Shown here one piece after another: positions 51,884 to 61,180 of a stretch of 64,000 nt of DNA (positions are counted from its first letter, which is position 1; each line of letters opens with the position of its first letter). The notes under the pieces were generated by a model, which saw only the letters and a program-made list of their open reading frames with translations, was not told the origin of the DNA and made no database searches. Origin of the DNA: Pseudomonadota bacterium (GTDB lineage Bacteria; Desulfobacterota; Binatia; Binatales; Binataceae); the NCBI GenBank assembly GCA_021324885.1, contig JAJPIF010000026.1, positions 30,003 through 94,002 on the forward strand, in the 5' to 3' direction. The translations under genes were made by a program, and so were the position numbers.

Positions 51884-52270
51884 TCAACTGAAAATTTCCT
51901 TGACCTTGGCCGTGTCGGTGTATTCGCGCACGCGCCGGATCCTGTTGCCCTCGAATTCGAGCACGAAGCAGTATTCGTTTTCGTACTGGCGGCCCTTTGC
52001 GGTCTGACCGCGGTTGGTCAGTTCCATAACGACCGTGTCGCCCTCGCCGTACACGCGACGGATTTCCGTCTTCATCCCGGTTGGAAACGCCTGACCGAGG
52101 CTTTTGAAAAAGCCTACCGCCGCCTGCTTGCCCTTGAGCGGTCCGGTGGTGGTCCCCGGCAGCAGCCAGCTAACTTCGTCGGCTAAGTTCGCGCTTGCGG
52201 CGTCGATATCGCCGCGGACGACAGCTTCCCAGGTTTTGCGCGCAATCTCTTTGTTTTGTTCAACGCCCAT
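51884..52270 (-). CDS. SnoaL/NTF2-like protein
   Basis: This 128-residue protein has the SnoaL-like fold: NKEIARKTWEAVVRGDIDAA, LADEVSWLLPGTTTGPLKGK and a YCFVLEFEGNRIRRVREYTD end. Such proteins are small isomerases, hydrolases or ligand-binding proteins in degradation and secondary-metabolite pathways. TAGGAGGGAG upstream is a very good ribosome site. The gene before it on the same strand is the VOC protein. Confidence 0.85.
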   Translation of the reverse strand: MGVEQNKEIARKTWEAVVRGDIDAASANLADEVSWLLPGTTTGPLKGKQAAVGFFKSLGQAFPTGMKTEIRRVYGEGDTVVMELTNRGQTAKGRQYENEYCFVLEFEGNRIRRVREYTDTAKVKEIFS

Positions 52271-52320
52271 CGTTTTTCTCCCTCCTAAGAACTGTTCGTC
52301 ATCGTTTTCGCGCGGCCCGA

Positions 52321-52776
52321 TTAACGCGGAGGATCGGGCAGGCTAATCAGTTCGAGGAACGTCCCGTCCGGATCCTTAAAGCATACGAAAGCCACGCCGC
52401 CCGGAAACACCTGCGGTTCCGAAATGAACTGTACGCCTTTGGCCTTCAGCTGCTCGTAGACCTTCGGCACATCCGGAGTGCGCAGCGCGATGCGCGCGGC
52501 GCCCATGTGCGCCAGATGAGGATACGGCTTGCCGTCGGTCTTCGGATTCTCCCATTCGATTAGATCGAGCAGCGTGGAGCGCGGATCCTTTCCGATCGCC
52601 ATCAGGACGCCTTTGGCTCGGATATTGGCGATTCCCATCCCCTTGTCGAGCTTGGGTCCGCCGCCGCTGGGCATGTCCTGCACCACTTTGAAACCCAGCA
52701 TCTTGTAGAACTCGACCGATCGCTCCAGGTTCGAACAATTGATATTGACGTGAAAGATTCCCTCGATACCTTCCAT
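52321..52776 (-). CDS. VOC (glyoxalase/bleomycin-resistance-like) protein
   Basis: The product is 151 residues. The VOC fold is visible in HVNINCSNLERSVEFYKMLG, LDLIEWENPKTDGKPYPH and FVCFKDPDGTFLELISLPDP, with a metal-type His near the N-terminus and a Glu near the C-terminus. Members include glyoxalases, epimerases and extradiol dioxygenases; this one is too short for an extradiol enzyme. It is just upstream of the SnoaL-like gene. Confidence 0.85.
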   Translation of the reverse strand: MEGIEGIFHVNINCSNLERSVEFYKMLGFKVVQDMPSGGGPKLDKGMGIANIRAKGVLMAIGKDPRSTLLDLIEWENPKTDGKPYPHLAHMGAARIALRTPDVPKVYEQLKAKGVQFISEPQVFPGGVAFVCFKDPDGTFLELISLPDPPR

Positions 52777-52997
52777 CTTAGCCTCCTGAAAAAGTGGCCG
52801 ATCGTGCAGCGACCGCGGGCGGTTCAAGCCGCACCGTTTCGGAGGTGGCGCGCGCTATCGATCAAGCTTCGCTTTACCTGCCACAGTGTGGTACGGAATT
52901 GGTGGACCTGCAAGCTTAAGGGCGGGGTCTGGCGCCGGCGGTGAAATGATTGCAAATTGGCGAAAAACCGGCTGACGGCGCGATCTGATAAGAGCGA

Positions 52998-54239
52998 ATG
53001 ACGCCTGGACCGGATTGGGCTATGGAACTGGAACAGATCGACCTTGCTTCTCTGGACCTCTACGTTGACGGCGACCCGCACGCTGCCTGGAAGTTGCTGC
53101 GCGCCCGCGCCCCAGTCCATTGGAATCAGCATCGCAACAGCGGCTTCTGGTCGATCAGCCGCTATCACGACGCGCTCGCCGTCTATCGCAATCCGCAGGA
53201 TTTCAGCTCCGAAAACGGCATCGTCGCAATCCTGACCGACAAGCAGGACGAACTGGCGCGTTCGCTGGGCTTTCGCCAGATGCTGATCTTCAACGATCCG
53301 CCGCGTCATACGCGGATGCGCCAGTTGGTCAATCGCCGCTTCACGCCGCGCGCGCTGGCGCCGCTGGAGGGTCAGATCAGGAAGATCGCCGTGGAGATTC
53401 TCGATGCGATCGCGCACCAGGGTGAATGCGATTTTGTACTCGAGGTCGCCTCGCGGCTGCCGACCGCTGTAATCTGCGAGATGATGGGCATTCCCAAAGA
53501 CGACCGCGAACTGATGTTTTCGCTGGCCAACATGTCGATCGGCAGCCAGGACCCCGAATATCAAATTGAGGGCAGCGGCCGCAAAACCGGTCAGCGCGCG
53601 CAGAAGGAGTATTTCGATTATCTCGGCCGCCTTACGCAGGAGCGCCGCGCCCACGCGGGCAATGACCTGATGAGCGCGATCATGGGCGAGTTCGACGGTG
53701 AGCGCCTGTCGCCGTCGGAAGTGGTGTTCAACACCTTTTTATTCGTGGTCGCGGGGCAAGAGACGACCCGCAACGCGATTTCAGGCGGGATGCTGGCGCT
53801 GTTGCGCAATCCGCGCGAACGCCAACGGCTCGCCGCAGACCCCTCCCTGATGCCCACCGCGGTCGAGGAGATCCTGCGCTATGTCTCGCCGGTAACGCAT
53901 ATCATGCGCACCGCGAAACGGGACCTAGAGATGCACGGGCAGAAGATCCGCGCCGGCGATCGGGTGGTAATCTGGAACGCCTCGGCCAATCGCGACGAGC
54001 GAGCCTTTCCCGATCCGGATCGATTCGATGTCGCGCGCACACCCAACGACCATCTGGCCTTCGGTCACGGCGAGCACTTCTGCCTTGGCGCAAACCTCGC
54101 GCGCCTTGAAGTCAAAGTGATGATCGACGAAGTGCTCAAACGCCTGCCCGACATGGAACTGGCCGGCCCGGTATCGCGCCTGCGCTCGCACTTCGTCGCC
54201 GGCATCAAGCACATGCCCGTACGCTTCACGCCCGCCTAG
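52998..54239 (+). CDS. Cytochrome P450
   Basis: This 413-residue soluble bacterial P450 (class I type) has the I-helix oxygen-binding motif FVVAGQETTRNAISGG, the ExxR motif EEILRY and the heme loop FGHGEHFCLGANLARLEV with the Cys ligand. The C-helix region FNDPPRHTRMRQLVNRRFTP is typical of the CYP125/142-like and related groups. No ferredoxin or ferredoxin-reductase gene is adjacent. The ATG at 53022 is an alternative start. Confidence 0.94.
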   Translation: MTPGPDWAMELEQIDLASLDLYVDGDPHAAWKLLRARAPVHWNQHRNSGFWSISRYHDALAVYRNPQDFSSENGIVAILTDKQDELARSLGFRQMLIFNDPPRHTRMRQLVNRRFTPRALAPLEGQIRKIAVEILDAIAHQGECDFVLEVASRLPTAVICEMMGIPKDDRELMFSLANMSIGSQDPEYQIEGSGRKTGQRAQKEYFDYLGRLTQERRAHAGNDLMSAIMGEFDGERLSPSEVVFNTFLFVVAGQETTRNAISGGMLALLRNPRERQRLAADPSLMPTAVEEILRYVSPVTHIMRTAKRDLEMHGQKIRAGDRVVIWNASANRDERAFPDPDRFDVARTPNDHLAFGHGEHFCLGANLARLEVKVMIDEVLKRLPDMELAGPVSRLRSHFVAGIKHMPVRFTPA

Positions 54240-54317
54240 CCGGTAGATCTATAGGGCATCACTTTGTTAAGGACGGGCTCCCGGCCTATGCACTGGTCGT
54301 TGGCCTCACCTTTTTGG

Positions 54318-54338
54318 CGAGGCGGCGCCCGCCTCGCT
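54318..54338. terminator. Possible terminator hairpin between convergent genes
   Basis: GCGAGGCGG (54318-54326) pairs with CCGCCTCGC (54330-54338), a 9-bp stem with a 3-base loop, in the 126-base gap between the P450 and HpaB-type genes. The T-run after it is weak (TATTT). Confidence 0.4.
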
Positions 54339-54365
54339 ATTTAAGCTGTTGGGATGAAGCGCCGC

Positions 54366-55808
54366 TTATCCCCTGCGCTGAAGCAATTCGTCCACGCGCG
54401 CGACCAGCGGCTTGAGATCGGTGGCGTCAACCAGCGCACTGGCCATCCGCACCGGATCGCCGAAAAAGAAGCGCTCGTACAGGACCTGGCGCCCACCGAA
54501 CGCGCTGCCGGCCACGTCCCAGGCCAGGCGGTAAAGCGCGACGCGATCGCGGGCCAGCGCTCCGGCCGTGGCCAGATAGCGTTCCAGGTCCGGTAGCAAT
54601 GCGCTGGCGAAGTCAGCTTCCGACGGAGCCGCCATCAGGCTGGAGGATGAATTGAGCTGGATAATTTCAACCAGCCGCGGGTACAGCCGTGGAAACAGGT
54701 TGCGCGCGGCGTCCAGCGGCGGACGGTCGGGCACGAACTCGCCCCACTGGTCCTGGTGCGCGTCGGCTTCGGCGGCGCGCAGGGAGGATCGCATCAACTG
54801 CGCCGCTATGATCATCTCGGCCAGCCGATCGCGCACATGCGGCAGGCTCATCGAGTCGCTGACCTCGGCGATTTTTGCCGCCAGTCCGAGCAGGAACTCG
54901 GCCTTCACCGCGTTCTTCACCACCACCTGATGCATCATGTTCACCACGGCGTTGGTTTCTGCATAGACCACGTTGCAGCGTGCGATATCGCCGCACAAAA
55001 AGACACGCTCCCAGGGAATCAGGACGCGGTCGAACACGACCACGCAGTCCATCTCTTCGAAGCGCGAGGCCAGCGGCGCGTCGAAATGAGAGCGGCCCAA
55101 ATCCAGCGGTTCGCGGCAGATAAACTTAAGCCCGCGCGCGTTGCAGTTGATCGCGAAGGCCAGCGCAAACTGCTCGGCGCCTGGTTCCTCCTTGAGCACG
55201 GTGGAGGGAAAAACCAGCAACTCCTCGGCCAGCGGGCCGAGCGTGGCTAGAATCCGCGCGCCGCTGACGATCACGCCCTCGCCGGTTTTCTCCACGACGC
55301 GCAGCGCCAGTTCGGCGTCGGTATGCCCAGCCCATCCCGCGGCGCGGCTGGCGCGCGGGTTAAGTAGGGTGTGCGTGGCGCACCAGTCATGTTCGCGGGC
55401 GCGGCGGTAATAGGCCTGGATGTTCTCGCCGAAACGCGGGTCGCTGGCGGCGAAGAATTTCCACGCTGCCGCCAGCGCTGCGATGCTGGCGTTGAGATAG
55501 TCGGGTGTGCGTCCCAGCATCCCGCCGCTGAACTCGGCCCAGCGCCGGAACATCGCGCCGCGCCGGCGTACGTCTTCGGCGCTGCGCGGCTGGATGAACG
55601 ACAGGCCCGCGCGTCCGCCGTCCTCCAGGCGGTAAGTCATTGCCTCGGGATGCTCAACCTGCATGTCGTACAGTGAAGCGATCGAGTTGGCGCAATTCCT
55701 GAGGGCGGGATGGGTCGTGGGATCCTCGACGCGCGCGCCGCCGAGCCACACCTCCGCCTTGAGCTTGCGCAAGGCGCTCAGATAATTGTTGCCCGAACGC
55801 GCGCCCAT
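54366..55808 (-). CDS. HpaB-family FADH2-dependent hydroxylase
   Basis: This 480-residue protein belongs to the 4-hydroxyphenylacetate 3-monooxygenase oxygenase-component family (HpaB/PvcC type). It shows YLSALRKLKAEVWLGGARVE at the start, TPDYLNASIAALAAAWKFFA, TGEGVIVSGARILATLGPLA and DRVLIPWERVFLCGDIARCN. No HpaC flavin reductase gene is in the window. The ATG at 55808 overlaps the stop of the DapA-family gene (TGATG), so the two are translationally coupled and probably act in one pathway. Confidence 0.88.
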   Translation of the reverse strand: MGARSGNNYLSALRKLKAEVWLGGARVEDPTTHPALRNCANSIASLYDMQVEHPEAMTYRLEDGGRAGLSFIQPRSAEDVRRRGAMFRRWAEFSGGMLGRTPDYLNASIAALAAAWKFFAASDPRFGENIQAYYRRAREHDWCATHTLLNPRASRAAGWAGHTDAELALRVVEKTGEGVIVSGARILATLGPLAEELLVFPSTVLKEEPGAEQFALAFAINCNARGLKFICREPLDLGRSHFDAPLASRFEEMDCVVVFDRVLIPWERVFLCGDIARCNVVYAETNAVVNMMHQVVVKNAVKAEFLLGLAAKIAEVSDSMSLPHVRDRLAEMIIAAQLMRSSLRAAEADAHQDQWGEFVPDRPPLDAARNLFPRLYPRLVEIIQLNSSSSLMAAPSEADFASALLPDLERYLATAGALARDRVALYRLAWDVAGSAFGGRQVLYERFFFGDPVRMASALVDATDLKPLVARVDELLQRRG

Positions 55809-56695
55809 CACAGTATCTCCATCAGCCTGGGTAGCCGGCTTTTGATCAAGTCGGCGGCGCCTTCGAGCGCCATGTAAGGCGGCCGCGCCGGACCCATTTC
55901 GATCCCCGTAGCGACGCTCGCGGTCACCTTGGTCGTCCCCAGATGGCCCAATGTCTCCTCGCCGCCGCGCGGAAAGCATCGATTGAGCCTCCGTTGGATT
56001 TCCTGCGCCCGTTGCAATTCGCCGCCTTGGAACGACTTCAGCAATGCGACCGCGGCGGGCACTGCGAATATATTGATAAACCCGCCGGCCGCGCCCAGCA
56101 TCAGGCCGGCCAGCAGCGCACGGAAGGTGTTGTAGATCTCGATGCGTCCGCCGATCTCATCGTACAGCGCCTCGAGATGCTGCAAATCGGTCAGGACTTC
56201 CTTCATCGCGACGATATTGGGGATGGCGGCCAGACGGCCAGCGAATTTCGGGCTGATCGTGAATTTGCTGAGGGCCGGATTGTGATAGATGACGACTGGC
56301 AAGTCGCCGGCCTCCGCCACCATCCGATAATGGCGCTCAACTTCCAGTTCACCGCAACGCCAGTAGTACGGTGGAATCACCTGCTGCGCGTCGAAGCCCA
56401 TCCGCGCCGCGTGCCGCGCGTAGTTCAGCGTCTCCAGCGTGGTCGCGCCCGAAGTCATCGCAACGGCGCACACGCCGGGATACTTGCGCGTCTCGGTGAT
56501 CGTTACTTCCCATGCGCGCAGCCGTTCGCTTTCGCTCAAATGGAGAAATTCTCCGATCGAAGGGGTGGCGACAATTCCCCGGGCGCCGCCCTCGACTGCC
56601 CAGCGCACCTCGGCGCGCAACGCTTCTTCGTTGAGCATGTAGTCGGCGCCAAACGGCGTCACCAACATCGCAATGATCCCTCGCGCGAGTTTCAC
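55808..56695 (-). CDS. DapA/NanA-family Schiff-base lyase
   Basis: This 295-residue TIM-barrel lyase is in the dihydrodipicolinate-synthase family. The Schiff-base Lys is in PNIVAMKEVLTDL, the Tyr is in VVIYHNPALSK, and the N-terminus is GIIAMLVTPFGADYMLN. The usual TTGE motif is replaced by ATPSIGEF, so it is not a true DapA. Coupling to an aromatic hydroxylase suggests an aldolase of aromatic breakdown, such as a hydratase-aldolase; this is inferred. The start is GTG at 56695 with GGGGAG upstream. Confidence 0.85.
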   Translation of the reverse strand: MKLARGIIAMLVTPFGADYMLNEEALRAEVRWAVEGGARGIVATPSIGEFLHLSESERLRAWEVTITETRKYPGVCAVAMTSGATTLETLNYARHAARMGFDAQQVIPPYYWRCGELEVERHYRMVAEAGDLPVVIYHNPALSKFTISPKFAGRLAAIPNIVAMKEVLTDLQHLEALYDEIGGRIEIYNTFRALLAGLMLGAAGGFINIFAVPAAVALLKSFQGGELQRAQEIQRRLNRCFPRGGEETLGHLGTTKVTASVATGIEMGPARPPYMALEGAADLIKSRLPRLMEIL

Positions 56696-57023
56696 AGTTT
56701 GATCTCCCCGGCCTTAGCCTGGAATTATCATGATCGCGGATGAAGCCGGTGCGCAACGCCCGCCGGAATTTCCGGCCAGCCCTTGACATCCGCGTCCGAG
56801 CCGGAAAAAAGGCGATTTATCTCGGTTCGGAACTAGCGATTTCCAGCAGGCCTGATTGCCCGTCCGCTTGGCGGCGGCGCCCGAATGAAGAGCAAGGTGC
56901 CCCGGGGCGCGTAGTGCCAGAAGCCGACTCTTGACACGCAAAAGGAAGTTTGGCTATGTCGCATCGTTATCTCTCCGTTCGGAGTAAATCGGGGCTCGGG
57001 AATCTCAATCGGGAGTTCAGGGG
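56696..57023. promoter_or_regulatory. Divergent regulatory gap, DapA-family gene / DUF1329 gene
   Basis: 328 bases without a gene. It contains a perfect 13-base dyad CCGGAATTTCCGG (56763-56775), a TTGACA (56931-56936) with a poor -10 near 56955, and a TCTCC-GTTC-GGAGT element at 56972-56985. A GATAAT on the minus strand (56729-56724) may be the -10 of the DapA-family gene. Confidence 0.45.
56972..56985. promoter_or_regulatory. Candidate MarR operator, copy 1 (before DUF1329)
   Basis: TCTCC-GTTC-GGAGT, 13 of 14 positions fitting the TCTCC-N4-GGAGA dyad that recurs at 60428 and 61451. It lies just downstream of the predicted promoter and 39 bases before the ATG at 57024, suitable for repression. 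Confidence 0.5.
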
Positions 57024-58403
57024 ATGGACAAAGCGGGAAAAAAAGGCAACCGCCTGGCGCTTGGCTGGATAGTCCTGGCGCTGGTCTGGTTTACCGGGGG
57101 ATTTGCGGCGGCGCAGACTCCGCAATGGCCGTATGACATCCGCGCTTATCAGGCGATGGCGGACGCGGACTCGCCGGACACTATTCAGCCCGGGACACAA
57201 ATCACTTTGGAAAACTGGCAACAATACAAAAAGTTTATGCCGGTGGCGCTGCAGGCGCTATTTAGCGGGAAGTATCCCTTCAGAATCAGAAGCGGTCCGG
57301 AGTATGCCATGCCGATCGGACCGACGAAATCGATCAAGCCCGGTTCGTATCAATACATGGAAAATACCGAAAGATACGGCGGGCAGGCGAAGCTGATAAA
57401 TCTCCCCGGGGGCGGATACTCGATTCAGAACTACGTTGCCGGCATTCCTTTTCCGCACATCGATCCTGAAGATCCGGAAGCGGGAGGAAAGGTGCTGTTC
57501 AACCTGTATTACCGGTATTCACCGGCAGTTCAGACGTCGTTGTTTCCGCTATATCTGACCGACCGTTTTCACAACACCACTTACCTGGAAAGCCGCGAAG
57601 TCCAGAGTCAGCTGCAACACGTCAGCGATCTGGGCTATCCGCTGACCAATCCACTCGCTGGAGGTTATTTCTGGTCCGCGGCGGATGTCGTGCTCGCGCC
57701 GGAGCAGTCGAAGTACACGATGTCCATGACGCTGTTTCCGGAGGACCCGAACAAGCCGCAGGAAATTTACGCCTTCGTCCCGGCTTTGCGGCGTTCACTG
57801 CGGCTTTCCTCGGCTGCCCGATGCTCTCCCGCGCTGGGCACTGACTTCGCTAACGATAACAATCGCGACGGCTTTGCGGGGCTGCCGAACTCGTTCACGG
57901 CGAAATTGATCGGTGTCAAAAAGGTTCTTGCGATGGTGAACGGCGGCAACTACAACGAAGGCACCTCGCCGAGCAGCCCGGGAGTCAACTATCTCAGCGA
58001 CCCGCCGGGCTGGGGCAAGCCGTCACTGGGGAACTGGGAACTGAGGAAAACCTATGTTTTGGAGCTGACGCCGACTTCTCCCACCTATTGTTATCAGGCC
58101 TGGGTTGCGTTTATCGACGGCGAAATCTGGAACATGACCACCAACGATTTGTACGATGTCCGCAAGAATCTGTGGAAGGGTCAGTTCCAGCGTTACCGCC
58201 CTCAACACCTCAATGATGGCCATAATACCTGGACGTACGTGGCGGGTGCCGAGAGCGCGCTGATTTACGATTTTCAGAACGTGCACGACACGCTGGCGGT
58301 TGCGGACACCTATCCGGTGTTGGCAAACAGAGATGCCGGTGCGGAGTATAATGACACCGCTCGATGGTCCACTCCCGCGGGACTGGCCCAGATCATGAAA
58401 TAG
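57024..58403 (+). CDS. DUF1329 outer-membrane protein
   Basis: The product is 459 residues. A signal peptide of about 30 residues (LALGWIVLALVWFTGGFAAA) precedes a long strand-rich domain. The DUF1329 block around EIYAFVPALRRSLRLSSAAR and LGTDFANDNNRDGFAGLPNS is diagnostic, with VLELTPTSPTYCYQAWVAFI nearer the end. The fold resembles LolA/LolB lipoprotein-sorting proteins; family members accompany catabolic or export genes for hydrophobic compounds. It has a candidate MarR operator upstream. Confidence 0.88.
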   Translation: MDKAGKKGNRLALGWIVLALVWFTGGFAAAQTPQWPYDIRAYQAMADADSPDTIQPGTQITLENWQQYKKFMPVALQALFSGKYPFRIRSGPEYAMPIGPTKSIKPGSYQYMENTERYGGQAKLINLPGGGYSIQNYVAGIPFPHIDPEDPEAGGKVLFNLYYRYSPAVQTSLFPLYLTDRFHNTTYLESREVQSQLQHVSDLGYPLTNPLAGGYFWSAADVVLAPEQSKYTMSMTLFPEDPNKPQEIYAFVPALRRSLRLSSAARCSPALGTDFANDNNRDGFAGLPNSFTAKLIGVKKVLAMVNGGNYNEGTSPSSPGVNYLSDPPGWGKPSLGNWELRKTYVLELTPTSPTYCYQAWVAFIDGEIWNMTTNDLYDVRKNLWKGQFQRYRPQHLNDGHNTWTYVAGAESALIYDFQNVHDTLAVADTYPVLANRDAGAEYNDTARWSTPAGLAQIMK

Positions 58404-58412
58404 CCAATTAAC

Positions 58413-58519
58413 ACCATTGCCCACGGATTTTCTCTGTGAAGAGGGGCAGTTGAACCAGGCTTACAAGGCGATGGCCAGTTGGCAGGAAATCAAGCCGGTG
58501 GTGGTGCCGCACGCCTGAT
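58413..58519 (+). pseudogene. Possible C-terminal remnant of a dehydrogenase
   Basis: After the DUF1329 stop the same strand, in the same frame as that gene, reads FLCEEGQLNQAYKAMASWQE, then IKPVVVPHA and a stop. This looks like the last helix and strand of a zinc-type alcohol dehydrogenase (pattern INxAYxxMxxGxxIxxVVVP). There is no start codon or N-terminal part. The match is short, so the call is tentative. Confidence 0.3.
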
Positions 58520-58571
58520 ATCTTTGCGCCAGGATTCCGGCCTGAGCGGCGCGACCATGCCGAACTGCAGA

Positions 58572-60230
58572 CTAGGACGTCGGCTGCGAGCGCACGATCT
58601 GGCCCGGCAGTGCGCCTGAATGCTTTCCGTCTTCGTATAGTATCTCGCCGTTGACAATCGTGTACCTGATACCCTGAGCAGTCATCACAAAGCGGGAGCC
58701 GTTGGCCGGCAGATCGCGAACCTGCTTCTGGCGCATCTGCGTGTCGATCGTGTCGTAGTCGAAGATTACCAGGTCCGCGGCCATACCTGGCGCGATCCGG
58801 CCGCGGCCGGCGATGCCGAACAGGTCAGCGGGTTCGGCGGTAATCCTCTGGACTGCACGTTCCAGGCTCATAATCCGCTTTTTACGTACCCAATGCCCGA
58901 TCAGGTAAGTGGGATAGCCCGCTTCACAGTGAGCATCGACGTGCGCGCCTGCGTCGGAAAGACCGATTATAGTACGCGGGTCATTCAGAAGCACATCGAT
59001 CCGTTCCTCTTCCGCAGGCATTGTGGTGTAGCGGGTATGGAGTTCGTCGGCAACGGCGATATCCAGGAAAGCATCGACGAGGTCCCCGCCGCGCTCCGCG
59101 GCGATGTCAGGAAGCGATCGCCCTTCAAAATGCTTGAGCTCGGGATTGTTCACTTCTTCGACGCGTGTTCGCGTGAGGTCAGGACGGGCAAGCTTCAGGT
59201 TGAGGTCATGGCGGAAGGCTTCGCGGAAGCTCGCGTCGGCGTAGACCGTCCGCATTTCGTCCACGGGTTTGTTGAACACCCGGCGGAAGGCGGGCAGAGC
59301 GGCGAACCCGCCGGGAGAGCGGAGATCGATGTTGCGAATTACCGGAACCGCCGAAACCTGCGGGATAGCACCCCTTTTGATGAGCGGATCCGCTTTTGCC
59401 AGGACCTCCTTGTGAGTGCCGATCATTACGGTGAGCCATGTAACCGGGCGCCCGCTGGCGGTGAGCAGGGCATCCAGTGTTTGGTAATCTTCGTCGGTGA
59501 ATGTTCCAGTAACGTTGAGATTAAACTCGATTATGCCGCGTCTCAATTCTCCGAGCACCCGAGCATAAGCCACCAGTTCATCTGTGCTGGCCAGGCGCGA
59601 GGCCAGCGGCCGTCCCTGGTAGCCCACATGGTTGGCAGCTTTGCTCGTGGACCAGCCGAGTGCGCCGGCGCAAACGGCTTCGCGCAGGAGTTCGCGAATC
59701 CGCGCCAGTTCATCGGGTCGAGCCGCCCGCTCCATCGATTCCTCGCCCATCACGTAGTGGCGAAACGGTGTCAGCGGAGCCAGGAAGCCGACGTTTATCC
59801 CGAGCTTGCGGCGTGCCGCAGCATCCATGTATTGCGGAAATGTCTCCCATTCCCAGCAGACGCCCTCCTTGAGAACGTCGAACGGAATTCCCTCGACGTT
59901 GACCAGATCCCAGGCGGCAACCTCGCGCATGTCGGGCCGGCAGGGCGCGATTCCGACGCCGCAGTTGCCCAGGACCGCAGTGGTGATTCCGTGCCATGAA
60001 GAGCACGTGACCAGGCGGTCCCACCATATCTGAGCGTCGTAGTGTGTATGCGGATCGATGAAGCCGGGAGCGACGATCAAACCGTCTGCCTCTATGGTCG
60101 TGCGGGCGGGACCGGAGATTCGGCCGATCTCGACGATTTTGCCCTGCGCGACTGCCACGTCGGCTTGATATCGGGGCCGGCCAGTGCCATCGACGACGTT
60201 GCCATTCCTGATGAGTAGATCGTAAGCCAT
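58572..60230 (-). CDS. D-aminoacylase-type amidohydrolase (amidohydrolase-3)
   Basis: This 552-residue metal-dependent hydrolase is in the N-acyl-D-amino-acid deacylase group. The urease-type metal motif is PGFIDPHTHYDAQIWWD, the CGVG segment follows (LGNCGVGIAPCRP), further ligands lie in VMIGTHKEV, and the Asp is in IIGLSDAGAHVDAHC. The C-terminal RGRIAPGMAADLVIFDYDTI is typical. The ATG at 60230 opens MAYDLLIRNGNVVDGTGRPR, the natural start. It is divergent from the MarR gene. Confidence 0.9.
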   Translation of the reverse strand: MAYDLLIRNGNVVDGTGRPRYQADVAVAQGKIVEIGRISGPARTTIEADGLIVAPGFIDPHTHYDAQIWWDRLVTCSSWHGITTAVLGNCGVGIAPCRPDMREVAAWDLVNVEGIPFDVLKEGVCWEWETFPQYMDAAARRKLGINVGFLAPLTPFRHYVMGEESMERAARPDELARIRELLREAVCAGALGWSTSKAANHVGYQGRPLASRLASTDELVAYARVLGELRRGIIEFNLNVTGTFTDEDYQTLDALLTASGRPVTWLTVMIGTHKEVLAKADPLIKRGAIPQVSAVPVIRNIDLRSPGGFAALPAFRRVFNKPVDEMRTVYADASFREAFRHDLNLKLARPDLTRTRVEEVNNPELKHFEGRSLPDIAAERGGDLVDAFLDIAVADELHTRYTTMPAEEERIDVLLNDPRTIIGLSDAGAHVDAHCEAGYPTYLIGHWVRKKRIMSLERAVQRITAEPADLFGIAGRGRIAPGMAADLVIFDYDTIDTQMRQKQVRDLPANGSRFVMTAQGIRYTIVNGEILYEDGKHSGALPGQIVRSQPTS

Positions 60231-60592
60231 CGGCAAACTCCATGCTTGAGCTATCGGCTCGGGGAGACCAATTCCCAGCCTTCGGAGCATCCGGAGTCAT
60301 GACGATCGGTGGATTCTGAACCGTCCGGCTCGCCGATCCGGCTGCCCTCGGGCCTCGTTGGCACGTGCAATCCGCACAATCGCATGCGGCATCTCCTCGG
60401 ATGGGTCCGGGCGCTGATGGGGCATTGTCTCCGACTGGAGATAATGTTCTACATCGTCCGGACGCCCTCGGTCAAGACTCGAGCGCCCGAAAGCATTGCA
60501 GGTTTCTGCAAACCGACTCCGTCGGGGCGTTGTGGCGCATGAGGAGGCGAGATATTCTCCTGTTCAGGCTTCTCCTTATGGAAGGATGAGGG
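60231..60592. promoter_or_regulatory. Divergent gap, deacylase / MarR
   Basis: 362 bases without a gene. It contains the dyad at 60424-60445, discussed as operator. No clear -35/-10 pair was found on either strand. Confidence 0.4.
60428..60441. promoter_or_regulatory. Candidate MarR operator, copy 2
   Basis: TCTCC-GACT-GGAGA, inside a longer imperfect dyad (ATTGTCTCC and GGAGATAAT, 60424-60445). It is in the divergent region between the deacylase and MarR genes, the usual place for an autoregulatory MarR site. Confidence 0.6.
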
Positions 60593-61180
60593 ATGAACGC
60601 AATGCCGGCGGGACGCCAGGGAAGAGATTTCGTTGACCGAATGCTCGATGAGATTCATGCGCAAACACCGGGCATCGACACGCGTCCGATGGCGGCGATT
60701 TCGCGGATCCTGCGCGCCGCGATGTTCTTTCAGGCAGCGATGAATAGGATCGCCGGGCGGGCCGGCCTCACCTATCGGGAACTGCTGCTGCTGGCTGCGC
60801 TTCGACGCGCTGCCCCGAGCTTCTGTCTGAATCCAGGCCAACTGCTGAAAGAATGCTTTGCTCCATCTTCCACCATGACAAGGCAGCTTGACCACCTGGC
60901 TTCGCTGGGTCTGGTAGAGCGCAAGCCCGATCCAAACGACCGGCGCGGCGTGCTGGTAAGACTCACCGCGCGGGGCAAGCGGCTGATTGATTCAACGCTG
61001 ACCCTTGGAGTCCTCGGTGATGAGCGCGAACTCCAAGCCATTTACAAGCTGAGTCCGGAGCAGATTGAAACCCTCAATGGGACCTTGCACGAGTTGCTTT
61101 TGGTGCTCGAAGCTGAAGGAGCCGACCAATTCGTGGGGATGCTGTTTGTCAAGGGTCAGTCGCCTATGGCTGCCAGGTAG
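60593..61180 (+). CDS. MarR-family transcriptional regulator
   Basis: This 195-residue winged-helix protein has SRILRAAMFFQAAMNRIAGR and LTYRELLLLAALRRAAPSFC in the N-terminal helices, the recognition helix SSTMTRQLDHLASLGLVERK, and the wing DPNDRRGVLVRLTARGKRLI, which is the MarR hallmark. The C-terminal helices make the dimer. It likely represses its neighbours (deacylase, amidohydrolase, DUF1329) until a small ligand, often an aromatic acid, is bound. The ATG at 60593 follows GGATGAGGG. Confidence 0.92.
   Translation: MNAMPAGRQGRDFVDRMLDEIHAQTPGIDTRPMAAISRILRAAMFFQAAMNRIAGRAGLTYRELLLLAALRRAAPSFCLNPGQLLKECFAPSSTMTRQLDHLASLGLVERKPDPNDRRGVLVRLTARGKRLIDSTLTLGVLGDERELQAIYKLSPEQIETLNGTLHELLLVLEAEGADQFVGMLFVKGQSPMAAR

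Noticed and set aside
52824..53654. Minus-strand open frame of 276 codons opposite the P450 N-terminus
   Set aside because: Antisense of conserved P450 sequence; no domain signal of its own.
54300..54340. Strong bidirectional terminator between the P450 and HpaB-type genes
   Set aside because: The stem is good but U-tracts are weak on both strands, so it is listed only as a low-confidence terminator.
58893..59999. Plus-strand frame of 368 codons opposite the deacylase
   Set aside because: Shadow of a gene with intact metal motifs; composition is not protein-like.
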